DNA of 57,410 nt from a virus, in the IMG/VR virus record IMGVR_UViG_3300006026_000016, positions 1 through 57,410 of that record; one strand, given 5' to 3'. The position numbers and the translations under genes were made by a program. Each line of letters begins with the position of its first letter. Positions within the stretch are counted from its first letter, which is position 1. The notes beneath the pieces are model-generated. The model was given only the letters and a program-made list of their open reading frames with translations, was not told the DNA's origin and made no database searches. This document shows positions 33,107-41,378 of the stretch, in pieces.

Positions 33107-33658
33107 TTATATTTCCTCCAGTGTGACTACTTTAAATATTTCTTCACTACGGCCTGTTGCTAATTGCATCTTGGCAACATCTTTTTTACTGCCTAAGTAT
33201 ACTGTACTTTTCCAACCTTCTCCAGTATGAGAAACTTTTGCATCCATATTAAGTTTATTAACCTTTTTTACCCAAACATCGTTTGGCCAGTACTTATATG
33301 TTACATATCTATATTTATTAAAAAATAGTTGTCGTCTTAATATCTTATTGTTTGATGCAATTACATTGTATTCTTCTTGCGAACGTACACCTTCTGCACT
33401 AATAACACTATCTTTAAATTGTTTTATAAATTTTTTAGCAACTTTGCTGTCTGAGAAATATATAGTAAAGTCCTTATGCCATGCAAACTTCATTGTGTCC
33501 CAGCAGTACATATTTTGAAAATTATAGATATCGTTTAATACCATAGCATCGTGTATTAACCAATTGCCTTTAACTGATATTTTGATATGGTATTTGTTCC
33601 ACCAAAGTTTAAAAGACGGCTGTATATCTATGCCTGCAATACGTTTTCCTAAATTCAT
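33107..33658 (-). CDS. Hypothetical protein of 183 residues downstream of ClpA
   Basis: A basic, Trp/Tyr-rich soluble protein (WWNKYHIKISVKG, MYCWDTMKFAWHKDF, YVTYKYWPNDVWVKKV) without recognised domain. It overlaps the clpA stop by 4 nt, so it may be a ClpA adaptor or unrelated. Only its position suggests a link. Confidence 0.7.
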   Translation of the reverse strand: MNLGKRIAGIDIQPSFKLWWNKYHIKISVKGNWLIHDAMVLNDIYNFQNMYCWDTMKFAWHKDFTIYFSDSKVAKKFIKQFKDSVISAEGVRSQEEYNVIASNNKILRRQLFFNKYRYVTYKYWPNDVWVKKVNKLNMDAKVSHTGEGWKSTVYLGSKKDVAKMQLATGRSEEIFKVVTLEEI

Positions 33659-35832
33659 TTAACTGTAAATTCAAACTGCTCAATATAATCTACAAGTACA
33701 ACGCCTTCTTCTATTTTATCAAACAGTATTTTTTTACTGATAGGTTTTTTAACTACATCTTCAAACAGTCTTTTCAACGGCCTTGCTCCCATGCTAGGTT
33801 CAAATCCATTGTCTGCAATATACTTCTTAGCCGCTTTGGTTAGTTCTATACTAATTTTGCTGTCATTACTTAGTAGTAATTCATTTGTTTCTTTAACAAT
33901 TTTGTCAATGATAAGATTAACTTCTTTCATGCCAAGTTTATTAAACTTAACATAAGAGTCTATTCTATTTCTAAACTCTGGTGTGAAGAAACTTTTAACT
34001 GCTTTGATATCTGTATCAGTGTGTGTTGTTTCGCCAAAACCAATTTTACTTGTTTCTGACTTTGCGGCACCTAAGTTACTTGTCATTATAAGTGTAACAT
34101 TACTAAAGTCTACAGTTTTACCTGTAGCACCTGTAAGCCTGCCATCATCCATTACTTGTAACAATACTTGTAATACTTCTGGTGCGGCTTTCTCTACTTC
34201 GTCTAGTAGCAATACACAATTAGGATTCTTATCTATTTCAGATAGCAACATGCCTTGTCCTAGTTCTCCTTCTGCGTGTCCAACGTAACCTGGAGGAGCA
34301 CCAATAAGTTTGCTGACACTATGTCTTTCCATATACTCAGACATGTCAAATTTTACAAGTTTAATATCTAACTCATCTGCTAATGCTCTTGCTGTTTCTG
34401 TTTTACCTACACCAGTTGGTCCAACAAATAAGAATGTTCCAATTGGTTTATTAGGCTCTCTAAGTCCTGCTTTACTAACAAGAATACTTTCTACAAGTTT
34501 ATCTACTGCTTCGTCTTGACCAAACACTTTCTTTTTAATCTTTCTATCTAATTTACTAAAGCCTTTTGTGTCTTTAACGTCAACTACATCTTTTTTAATC
34601 TTAGCAATCTTTGATACCTGTGTTACTACTGAATCAAGATTTACAACTTTTTTTCCTAATACTTTAGAAACTGCACCTGCGGCATCCACAATGTCTAATG
34701 CCTTGTCAGGAAAGTATTTGTTTTTAATATATCTATCTGCCAGTTCACATGCTTTTTCTATAGCACCTTTTTCATACTTGACTTTGTGAAACTCTTCGTA
34801 GTATGGTTGTAGGCCTTCGCATATCTTAATTGTATCTTTAAGTGTGGTTTCTTCTATATCAAGTCTAGCAAATCTACGCATCAATGCTCTGTCTTTTTCA
34901 AATGTACTTGCAAATTCATCTGGTGTAGTTGCACCAATACACAATAGTTTACCTTTACCTAACAATGGCTTTAACATGTTTGCCGCATCTACTTGACTAC
35001 TACCAGCACTACCGGCTCCCATGATCATATGTATTTCATCAATAAACAAAATAGCCTTGTCATCTTTTTCAATTTGATCTAATACCGTTTTAAGACGCTC
35101 TTCAAAGTCTCCTCTAAATTTTGTACCTGCTAACATTGTACCAACGTCTATTTGATACACAATTTTATCTTCTAATGTTTTAGGAACTTGCTTGTTAATA
35201 ATCTTCCATGCCATGCCTTCTGCAATAGCAGTTTTACCTACACCAGGCTCGCCAACTAAACATACGTTATTCTTTTTACGCCTTGCAAGTATTTCGACAA
35301 CATCATTTACTTCTTCGCTTCTACCAATAAGTGGATCTATGCTACCATTCATTGCTTCTTCGTTTAAGTTTTTAATGTAATCTGCTGACTCTTCTACTAA
35401 TTCGCCTTCGTGTACGTCGCCTAATACATCTAATAAGTTTTCTCTATGGCATCCGTTTACTGCTAGAAAGTATGCACTATGCGAGTTATCTTCATTGGTG
35501 ATACTTACTAGTAAATCTATAGCAGATATTTTGTCTCTGCCATTAAAAATACTTTGTGCAAATGCTCTTTGAAATACTCTTTCAACTGCTACTGTTTTTT
35601 TAGGTTTGCCTGTGTTGCCTCCTTCTGACTTTAAATTATTAAATTCGTCGTCATTTAAATATGTAACAATATCTGCTTCTAGTTGCTTAATATCAACATT
35701 GCATTCACCTAGCACTTTTTTGATTTCTCTATCGTTAATAAGTGCTAATGCAACATGTTCAAGAGTCATATACTCATGACTAAATTGATTAGATATTTCG
35801 TAAGCCTTTTCTATAATTCCTTCAACATTCAT
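33655..35832 (-). CDS. clpA: ClpA-type AAA+ unfoldase
   Basis: A 725-residue protein with the full ClpA layout: an N-terminal double-repeat domain (residues about 1-140), a first AAA+ module with GEPGVGKTA and VLFIDEIH-type Walker motifs, and a second with GPTGVGKTE and LLLDEVEKA. KIGFGE is the IGF loop that docks ClpP. No ClpB-type middle coiled coil is present. It would unfold proteins and feed them to ClpP, which the phage also encodes at 50776-51366. It is transcribed behind dnaJ from the early promoter at 36651-36679. Confidence 0.93.
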   Translation of the reverse strand: MNVEGIIEKAYEISNQFSHEYMTLEHVALALINDREIKKVLGECNVDIKQLEADIVTYLNDDEFNNLKSEGGNTGKPKKTVAVERVFQRAFAQSIFNGRDKISAIDLLVSITNEDNSHSAYFLAVNGCHRENLLDVLGDVHEGELVEESADYIKNLNEEAMNGSIDPLIGRSEEVNDVVEILARRKKNNVCLVGEPGVGKTAIAEGMAWKIINKQVPKTLEDKIVYQIDVGTMLAGTKFRGDFEERLKTVLDQIEKDDKAILFIDEIHMIMGAGSAGSSQVDAANMLKPLLGKGKLLCIGATTPDEFASTFEKDRALMRRFARLDIEETTLKDTIKICEGLQPYYEEFHKVKYEKGAIEKACELADRYIKNKYFPDKALDIVDAAGAVSKVLGKKVVNLDSVVTQVSKIAKIKKDVVDVKDTKGFSKLDRKIKKKVFGQDEAVDKLVESILVSKAGLREPNKPIGTFLFVGPTGVGKTETARALADELDIKLVKFDMSEYMERHSVSKLIGAPPGYVGHAEGELGQGMLLSEIDKNPNCVLLLDEVEKAAPEVLQVLLQVMDDGRLTGATGKTVDFSNVTLIMTSNLGAAKSETSKIGFGETTHTDTDIKAVKSFFTPEFRNRIDSYVKFNKLGMKEVNLIIDKIVKETNELLLSNDSKISIELTKAAKKYIADNGFEPSMGARPLKRLFEDVVKKPISKKILFDKIEEGVVLVDYIEQFEFTVK

Positions 35833-35840
35833 AATAGTAT

Positions 35841-36644
35841 TTAATTGTTTCTCCTGCGTTCTTGTTTAATTCTTTGTATAAGATGAACATGCTCATGACT
35901 CAATGAATCAGGTGGCATAACTTCTACTTGTAATAAAAAGTTACCAACTATGCTACTGCGAGGATCTGTAAATCCTTCCCCTCTAAGTTTCAGTCTGCTA
36001 TTTGGTTCAGTAAGTGGCGGTATATGAACTGCCAACATTCTTCCGCTAATGTGCCTAACATCTATAGTTGCACCAGTTAATGCATCAAGGTAATCTATTT
36101 GTATAATACCAATAAGATCATTTCCGTTTTTTGCAAATTCTGGATGTGGTCGATATCTTACTCTTATAAATAAATCACCTGGCGGCAGGTTTGGGTCTTG
36201 CTGTGGACCTTTGCCGTGTACAGTAAACCGTGTACCTTCTTGTACACCTTTTGGTATTTTTAAATCTAACATACCAGTGCCTACATTGATTCGTTGTGTG
36301 GAACCGTTATATACATCTTCTAATGATAATAGTATATCAGTTTGTGCATCAAAATTTTGCTCTCTGCGTTGTTGTCCTCTTTGTCCAAATATATCTCTAA
36401 ATATTTCTTCAAAACGAGTGCCTGCGCCAAAGCCTTGTCCAAAACCTTCAAAAGGATTAGGATTATCATACTGATTACGTTTGTTTGGGTCACTAAGTGT
36501 ATCGTATGCTTCTTGTACTCTTTTGAATTCCTCTGGATTACCACCTTTGTCAGGATGATGCTTACTTGCTAATTTGCGATATGCTTTTTTGATAGTGGAG
36601 GCGTCAGCATCGCGGCCTACCCCCAATGTTTGGTAGTGATCCAT
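35841..36644 (-). CDS. DnaJ/CbpA-like Hsp40 co-chaperone
   Basis: A 267-residue Hsp40. The J-domain is complete ([16 protein letters not shown] with the HPD tripeptide at about residues 29-32), followed by a Gly/Phe-rich linker ([12 protein letters not shown]) and two beta-rich C-terminal substrate-binding domains. There is no zinc finger, as in CbpA/class B proteins. It would stimulate host DnaK. The consensus promoter upstream places the predicted transcription start on the A of this ATG. Confidence 0.92.
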   Translation of the reverse strand: MDHYQTLGVGRDADASTIKKAYRKLASKHHPDKGGNPEEFKRVQEAYDTLSDPNKRNQYDNPNPFEGFGQGFGAGTRFEEIFRDIFGQRGQQRREQNFDAQTDILLSLEDVYNGSTQRINVGTGMLDLKIPKGVQEGTRFTVHGKGPQQDPNLPPGDLFIRVRYRPHPEFAKNGNDLIGIIQIDYLDALTGATIDVRHISGRMLAVHIPPLTEPNSRLKLRGEGFTDPRSSIVGNFLLQVEVMPPDSLSHEHVHLIQRIKQERRRNN

Positions 36645-36650
36645 TGTCTA

Positions 36651-36679
36651 ATTATACAGAGATATGACAGGAATGTCAA
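36651..36679 (-). promoter_or_regulatory. Perfect sigma70-like early promoter (leaderless position)
   Basis: On the minus strand: TTGACA (36679-36674), 17 nt spacer, TATAAT (36656-36651), then exactly 6 nt before the ATG of dnaJ at 36644. It drives the DnaJ-ClpA-SGNH-lysozyme unit. Confidence 0.9.
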
Positions 36680-36682
36680 GTA

Positions 36683-37132
36683 TTAATCGTCTTTATTAAA
36701 CGTTTTTGGCGCAAACTCTTTGTCAGTGCCAAAGTCTTTAAACATATTACTCTTGCCTTCTTGCTCTTCAGGCTCGTAATATTCTTTGTATGCTTCTATA
36801 ATTGCTCTAAGTTTTACAATTTGGTTACGCATTCTTACATTGTTTTTAGTTACAAGTTCCCAATCTTCATCACTGTAACCAAATACCACAGGATCAATAT
36901 TTGCTTCTTTCATTTTAGCAAACACTTCTTCTTGGTTCTTGCTTGTTACAATAATAACATTTACTTGCTCTAATGTTTCTACTGGTGGTAGTTCTAAGTT
37001 AAGAGGCATTCTCTCTACTTCTTTAGTAAAAATTTCTAATGACTTAGTTGTACTACATCCACTAATAAGGAGTATAGTTAGGATTGGCAATATTAGTACA
37101 TTCAGCATTGATCTGTGACTTCTTGGTTGCAT
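36683..37132 (-). CDS. Outer spanin-like lipoprotein
   Basis: A 149-residue exported protein. A hydrophobic signal ends in the lipobox LLISGC, so Cys26 should be lipidated and anchored in the outer membrane. The remainder is Pro-containing then helical, without enzyme motifs. The gene start lies inside the preceding Rz-like gene (71 nt overlap in another frame), the hallmark of Rz/Rz1 spanin pairs. It is longer than lambda Rz1 (60 residues), with an extra soluble domain. Together the two would fuse inner and outer membranes at lysis. Confidence 0.75.
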   Translation of the reverse strand: MQPRSHRSMLNVLILPILTILLISGCSTTKSLEIFTKEVERMPLNLELPPVETLEQVNVIIVTSKNQEEVFAKMKEANIDPVVFGYSDEDWELVTKNNVRMRNQIVKLRAIIEAYKEYYEPEEQEGKSNMFKDFGTDKEFAPKTFNKDD

Positions 37133-37547
37133 TTAATTCCTCCTCCGTTAGTGGCGAGCCTTGTGCTATTTCAAAACACCTTGCTCTTTGTGATTCTCTT
37201 TTACGTTCTATTCTTTCTATGCTTCTAGGTTTACTTAGAGCCAAGTTACCTACGTCTCTTCTTTCACCTGATGCATTTACTTTGTTAAACTTTTCATTTG
37301 CTAAGTTTAAGTCTGCTGTTAGTTTAGCATTATTTTCACTTAATACTTTATTGATTGCGGTCTTAGACTCTATATCTCTTAACTGTTGCTGTATGAGTGC
37401 CTGCTGTTGTTCTACAGCACCATTTAGTTTCTCATTGTTAAGTGTAAGGATTTCGTTTTCTGCTTTTAGATGTTGCACATACCACAAGCCTCCAGCGGCT
37501 CCTGATAACAACATAAAAAAGAAAACTAGTTTAATTTGACCCAACAT
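37062..37547 (-). CDS. Inner spanin-like (Rz-type) protein
   Basis: A 161-residue protein with one N-terminal transmembrane helix (about residues 6-24) and a long periplasmic coiled coil (EILTLNNEKLNGAVEQQQALI...), the topology of an i-spanin. Two C-terminal cysteines (in RCFEIA and AECTN) could form intermolecular disulfides as in lambda Rz. Its 3' end overlaps the outer-spanin gene by 71 nt. It overlaps the upstream acyl-carrier-like gene by 17 nt. Confidence 0.78.
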   Translation of the reverse strand: MLGQIKLVFFFMLLSGAAGGLWYVQHLKAENEILTLNNEKLNGAVEQQQALIQQQLRDIESKTAINKVLSENNAKLTADLNLANEKFNKVNASGERRDVGNLALSKPRSIERIERKRESQRARCFEIAQGSPLTEEELNATKKSQINAECTNIANPNYTPY

Positions 37548-37761
37548 GTCTCTCTACTACTTCACATAGTGCAGACACAGTCATAATATCAAATGTTTCT
37601 TCTTCTGGTATGGAAATACCTAGTTTGGATTCTATTTGAACAAACACGTCAACTATATCAAATTCGTCACCACCTAAGTCGTCCATCATATGACTATCTT
37701 GTGTAATGCCTTTGTCTTTACCAAAATGTGATTCTAATACTTCTAAAATTTCTACTCTCAT
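37531..37761 (-). CDS. Acyl-carrier-like protein lacking the attachment Ser
   Basis: A 76-residue four-helix acidic protein with the ACP sequence pattern (DDLGGDEFDIVDVFVQIESKLGISIPEEE compared with the usual D-L-G-A-D-S-L-D...L-E-E-x-F-G-I-x-I-P). The Ser that carries phosphopantetheine is Glu33 here (DEF in place of DSL), so it cannot be loaded as normal ACP. It may bind ACP partners as a mimic. It sits in a late unit between a conserved phage protein and the spanins. Confidence 0.75.
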   Translation of the reverse strand: MRVEILEVLESHFGKDKGITQDSHMMDDLGGDEFDIVDVFVQIESKLGISIPEEETFDIMTVSALCEVVERHVGSN

Positions 37762-38513
37762 ATTTTCCTCAATAATAAAACATCATCGCTACCTTCTTTA
37801 GAAAGTGTAAATCTACCTTCGCTAAAATTGTTGACTACATATGATTTGCCAATTGCATCAGCAAATGCTAAGTCATCACTTAACATACTTCTAATAGGTT
37901 CTGACGAAATGTCTTCTAATATATCTTTTTGACCAAAGTTGACTAATTCAAATTCAAATACTCTCTTGCCTCTTTGAAATTGTATTCTATCTTTATCTGT
38001 GTCTTTATCTAAATTAACGTTTGACATCAAACTGTCAATTAAAAAGTTTCCTAAGTTTTCTTTATACTCGCTTTCTTGTGCTTCAACTTTATTTTGTTGA
38101 AATGTTTTTTTATCTACATACATATCTGGGTCCACTATTACAAAACTTTTCCATGTATCTTCGTGTAGTTTAAAGTCTTCATCTGCATAGTATGGCTTTA
38201 CAGTCCATGCTAGTTTACCAGACAAGTTCTCTACATCATGTAAAATTTTATCTATTTTTTCAAAGACTTGGTTGTCTCTTTTCATTTCTACAAACACCAT
38301 GTAGTGTCCGTCATCGTTTGCGGCTGGGGAAGCCTCGCAATCTAATGTTTCATATGCACCTGACTCTACAAAGTTTGATAAGTCTTTAGCAGGAGCCAAA
38401 TCGTCTACATAAAACCCCACTACAATTACATCTTTATTATCACCTGTCTTTGGTGAAAATTCATCTAAACTGATTTTAGGAATAACTAGATCGACAAGGT
38501 CGTGATGTTTCAT
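37758..38513 (-). CDS. Conserved phage protein, unknown function
   Basis: A 251-residue acidic protein of mixed alpha/beta content (VIVVGFYVDDLAPAKDLSNF, HYMVFVEMKRDNQVFEKI, KSFVIVDPDMYVDKK). It overlaps the ACP-like gene by 4 nt and the upstream gene by one base and is transcribed late. A virion or assembly role is suggested by timing and neighbours only. Confidence 0.75.
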   Translation of the reverse strand: MKHHDLVDLVIPKISLDEFSPKTGDNKDVIVVGFYVDDLAPAKDLSNFVESGAYETLDCEASPAANDDGHYMVFVEMKRDNQVFEKIDKILHDVENLSGKLAWTVKPYYADEDFKLHEDTWKSFVIVDPDMYVDKKTFQQNKVEAQESEYKENLGNFLIDSLMSNVNLDKDTDKDRIQFQRGKRVFEFELVNFGQKDILEDISSEPIRSMLSDDLAFADAIGKSYVVNNFSEGRFTLSKEGSDDVLLLRKI

Positions 38514-39076
38514 TATACGCCGCCTCCTAGTGGATCTGCTGGCATTTCTGCTGGCATTGGTGCAGTTGGATCAACTCCTTGTTGCAACATTGCACCTGCT
38601 TCGGCATCCTGTGTAGATATTACTTCGTCGTTCATTTTAGTTTCTGCTTCATCATAATGCTCTAAATACTTTCTTGGCACTCGTAATTCAACTAACCATA
38701 CAGGATCGCTTTCTGTTTTAGTTTTTCTGTAGACCCTATTGCGTGTGATTTCAACTTCTATATCGTCTGGACTCATAATCTTTTTAGGATATTCAAATAC
38801 ATCTTCATTGAACTTAACTTGACATTTTTTGTTAGTTAATCGCAATGCACCTTCTGGATCTGGCATTTCTGCTTTGTCGTACATTAGTGTTAGGTCAATC
38901 CAGTATTTACTAGGACGGCCTACTTCAACTATCTTACCCTTTTTCCAGTTCTTAAATGCATAAATACCTAGGTGCTCAAAGAGTCCGTCTAGTTCTAGTA
39001 GCATATCAAGAAGTGTTCTATCTTGGTTAATAGCCTTTATGGTATTATTGATATCTTCTGAAGTATATTTTGACAT
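38513..39076 (-). CDS. Conserved T4-like marine phage protein, probable virion component
   Basis: A 187-residue protein whose central part (YAFKNWKKGKIVEVG...YWIDLTLMYDKAEMPDPEGALRL) and late WLVELRVPRKYLEHYDEA segment look like a protein conserved in cyanophage-type myoviruses, but I cannot name it. The C-terminus is Pro/Ala/Met-rich and flexible. The open frame begins at a TTG at 39091, but the ATG at 39076 fits the domain start and lies exactly 5 nt after the late promoter core, implying a leaderless mRNA. Confidence 0.75.
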   Translation of the reverse strand: MSKYTSEDINNTIKAINQDRTLLDMLLELDGLFEHLGIYAFKNWKKGKIVEVGRPSKYWIDLTLMYDKAEMPDPEGALRLTNKKCQVKFNEDVFEYPKKIMSPDDIEVEITRNRVYRKTKTESDPVWLVELRVPRKYLEHYDEAETKMNDEVISTQDAEAGAMLQQGVDPTAPMPAEMPADPLGGGV

Positions 39077-39080
39077 ACAA

Positions 39081-39089
39081 GTATTTATC
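39081..39089 (-). promoter_or_regulatory. Late promoter GATAAATAC (leaderless position)
   Basis: On the minus strand the ATAAATA core ends at 39082, exactly 5 nt before the ATG at 39076. It drives the unit of two conserved phage proteins, the ACP-like protein and both spanins. Confidence 0.8.
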
Positions 39090-39116
39090 AAAGTTATTAA
39101 ATGAGTTGTTTTAACA

Positions 39117-39143
39117 TTGACGTTAAATACTAAATAATATTAC
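39117..39143 (+). promoter_or_regulatory. Possible promoter for phoH
   Basis: On the plus strand TTGACG (39117-39122) is followed, after 15 nt, by TATTAC (39138-39143). The spacing is short and the -10 imperfect. A late-like CTAAATAAT also lies at 39130-39138. Either would place the start about 100 nt before the phoH ATG. Confidence 0.4.
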
Positions 39144-39193
39144 ATGATGATTAACAACCATTCAAAAAGTTGTAGACAACATATACAGAACCC

Positions 39194-39224
39194 AACCGTT
39201 CATGGATCCATGCACGGTTTTTTT
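39194..39224 (+). terminator. Terminator-like hairpin in the phoH leader
   Basis: AACCGT and ACGGTT form an outer stem, a T-C mismatch follows, then CATG/CATG with a GATC loop, and a run of 7 T closes the structure. This is a complete intrinsic terminator on the plus strand, located 25 nt before the phoH start codon. Confidence 0.75.
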
Positions 39225-39248
39225 ATGGCTTCACAAAAAGGAGATACC

Positions 39249-39998
39249 ATGTCAAGAAAGAAACGCAAAGAACGAGAATTCAAGGCGAGCATACGCCAAT
39301 TACAAACGGAGGATTTAATATTGAAACTTGATAACAGATATAACACTAAGACGGCTAATTGTACAGTAGTACCTAGAAACATAACCCAAGACAATTTACT
39401 TGCATCGCTAGAGCATACTAATACGTCTATTACATTTGCTGTAGGACCAGCAGGTACGGGTAAAACGTATATTGCTACAAAGAAAGCCATTCAGTCGTTA
39501 TCATCTGGTATGGTGTCAAAAATAGTTATTACAAGGCCAGCGATCAGTGTCGATGAGCAACACGGCTTCTTACCTGGTACATTACAGGATAAGATGGCTC
39601 CATGGACTAGGCCAATTATAGATATTTTTGAGGAACACTTTACAACCAGTCACATTGAAAACATGATAGATGCAAATATTATTGAGATTGCGCCATTGGC
39701 GTATATGAGAGGTAGAACATTTAAAAACTCTTTTATTATTGCTGATGAGATGCAAAATGCAACTATTGAACAAATGAAAATGCTTTTAACTAGAATAGGC
39801 GTAGGCAGTAAAATGGTTATTACTGGTGACTTACGTCAGCATGATAGAGGCTTTGGTGACAATGGATTAAAGGATTTCTTAGAGAGATTACAAGACAAAG
39901 ATTACGAATTTATTAGAACAGTCGAGTTTACTAGCAAGGATATTGAAAGACATCCTGCTGTAGCAGAAGTACTCGGTGTATATGATGATTTAAACTAA
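39249..39998 (+). CDS. phoH: PhoH-like ATPase
   Basis: A 249-residue PhoH-family P-loop protein, common in marine phages. It has a Walker A GPAGTGKTY, a FIIADEMQNATIEQMKMLLTR segment holding Walker B and the PhoH-specific glutamine region, and VITGDLRQHD as sensor motif. Its role in infection is unresolved; host PhoH is a phosphate-starvation protein with RNA-related activity in some bacteria. I chose the ATG at 39249, which has AAGGAG 5 nt upstream. The frame is open 35 codons further but that stretch covers the terminator hairpin. Confidence 0.93.
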   Translation: MSRKKRKEREFKASIRQLQTEDLILKLDNRYNTKTANCTVVPRNITQDNLLASLEHTNTSITFAVGPAGTGKTYIATKKAIQSLSSGMVSKIVITRPAISVDEQHGFLPGTLQDKMAPWTRPIIDIFEEHFTTSHIENMIDANIIEIAPLAYMRGRTFKNSFIIADEMQNATIEQMKMLLTRIGVGSKMVITGDLRQHDRGFGDNGLKDFLERLQDKDYEFIRTVEFTSKDIERHPAVAEVLGVYDDLN

Positions 39999-40199
39999 TT
40001 TTTTTAAGATAATTTCACTTACTTGGCCGACTTGGCTATGTTCTAAATCATACAAGTCGGTCATTCTATCTACTGCACTTTTAATAGCAACCAAAGGATC
40101 ACTTTTGTTTTGCTTGATATGTGTGTGGACAAACCCACCTTCTTTAAATTCGGGTTCGAAACGCATCATTTCTTCTGCTACTGTAACCAGGTCGACCAT
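39990..40199 (-). CDS. 69-residue protein, unknown function
   Basis: A small soluble protein (VTVAEEMMRFEPEFKEGGFVHTH...) without recognised family. It overlaps the SDR gene by 22 nt upstream, and its 3' end overlaps that of convergent phoH by 9 nt. It is the last gene of the unit that starts at 43.7 kb. Confidence 0.65.
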   Translation of the reverse strand: MVDLVTVAEEMMRFEPEFKEGGFVHTHIKQNKSDPLVAIKSAVDRMTDLYDLEHSQVGQVSEIILKKLV

Positions 40200-40717
40200 A
40201 TTGATAACTCATTGATTTCTATTTCTTGTGGCTTATCTAAACACCACTTAATTGTTTCTGCTACAGTTTCAGGCGATAGTTTATTATAGTCCTTGGCACG
40301 TGGAGGCACCATATCTGTATCTACATAGCCTGGATTTATATTAATTACTCTGACCCTTTTATTCATATCACTAAACACATTTGATTGTGCTATGTGATCT
40401 AAATGCTTTTTGTCTGCTCCGTAGAGTGATGTTCTAACACCGTCGTACTTGCTTCTGCTGTTTATATTTACAATAGTTTTAGTATCATCTGTTCTCCACA
40501 AGTTAAACAATTGATCAAATAATTCTGATTGCTTAGTACCTGAGTATGCATTATTAATAAACACATCGCATGAGTTGGCTGTCATTATAATAGGTTTAAT
40601 TTCATTTATATCAAATCCATTACTTCTACTCATACCAACGACATCATGCTCTTTACTAAGTAAATCAAAACATGCTTTACCTATGCCTTTGCTATGTCCT
40701 GTAATTGCTATTTTCAA
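40178..40717 (-). CDS. Short-chain dehydrogenase/reductase
   Basis: A 179-residue classical SDR, shorter than the usual 250. Features are TGHSKGIGK (cofactor-binding TGxxxGIG), VFINNAYSG (NNAG-type), SRSKYDGVRTSLYGADKKHLD with the catalytic Tyr-x3-Lys and INPGYVDTDM. The start codon is TTG at 40717, overlapping the preceding TGA as TTGA; no ATG is available before the Rossmann motif. The substrate is unknown. It shares a late unit with a UDP-sugar dehydrogenase-like protein and a radical SAM enzyme. Confidence 0.82.
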   Translation of the reverse strand: MKIAITGHSKGIGKACFDLLSKEHDVVGMSRSNGFDINEIKPIIMTANSCDVFINNAYSGTKQSELFDQLFNLWRTDDTKTIVNINSRSKYDGVRTSLYGADKKHLDHIAQSNVFSDMNKRVRVININPGYVDTDMVPPRAKDYNKLSPETVAETIKWCLDKPQEIEINELSIWSTWLQ

Positions 40718-40962
40718 CTGTTCTTCCTTTTGAAATACATATAAATTCCAAAGGCACTAATAATAAACCAAAAGAATTCTATTACTAAACTTGCTAGGTT
40801 AGGTGTGTAAACCAAACTAACTGTAACAAGTATTGCTACAATTAAGTTATTGAAACTGTACCAAAAACCTTTAGGGTCTATGCGTTCTAATTGTAGTAAT
40901 GCGTATGTGACTATTAGTAATGCCACACCTGTGAATCCTATTATATCGGGTATTGTAATCAT
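40714..40962 (-). CDS. CBU_0592-like small membrane protein
   Basis: An 82-residue protein with three transmembrane helices. The pattern DIIGFTGVALLIVTYALLQ, then FWYSFNNLIVAILVTVSLVY and LASLVIEFFWFIISAFGIY, matches the bacterial CBU_0592 family of unknown function. It is a likely host-derived gene. It is coupled to sufE upstream (4 nt overlap) and to the SDR downstream. Confidence 0.75.
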   Translation of the reverse strand: MITIPDIIGFTGVALLIVTYALLQLERIDPKGFWYSFNNLIVAILVTVSLVYTPNLASLVIEFFWFIISAFGIYMYFKRKNS

Positions 40963-41378
40963 GCTGATGCTGTATATTGTTTTGATATGTATTTCATTTT
41001 ATTAAAAACGCTCATCATACCAATTTGTCTTTGCATACTAAGTTGAGCACCTAACGGTATCTTTTGTACAGAAGACGAGTTAAAATTTAGCATATCATTT
41101 GGCTGGTAACCACTGAATGCCTCTACTAAAATATGTAATAAACCTTTAACAAGTTTACTGTCTGAGTGTGCATAGAACTGCAATGTATTGTTTTCGTCTA
41201 GTATATGTGTTAACCACACATCACTTTGGCAACCTGCAACATAGTTTTCTTCATTGAGCATTTCTTCTACGCCTATACCTGCTAAGTCGTCTCCTAATTC
41301 AATTAAGTATTCATAACGATCTAAATCAGTTTCTAGTGCTTCTAGTGTTTCTACGATTGGTTCTATTGTTGCTATCAT
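40959..41378 (-). CDS. sufE: SufE-like sulfur acceptor
   Basis: A 139-residue SufE protein of full length. The sulfur-accepting Cys50 lies in VAGCQSDVWL, and DSKLVKGLLHILVEAFSGY matches the second conserved block. SufE takes persulfide sulfur from SufS and passes it to the SUF machinery for iron-sulfur cluster assembly. It stands two genes downstream of a radical SAM enzyme that needs a 4Fe-4S cluster, in one late unit, so the phage may be supporting cluster supply. Confidence 0.88.
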   Translation of the reverse strand: MIATIEPIVETLEALETDLDRYEYLIELGDDLAGIGVEEMLNEENYVAGCQSDVWLTHILDENNTLQFYAHSDSKLVKGLLHILVEAFSGYQPNDMLNFNSSSVQKIPLGAQLSMQRQIGMMSVFNKMKYISKQYTASA

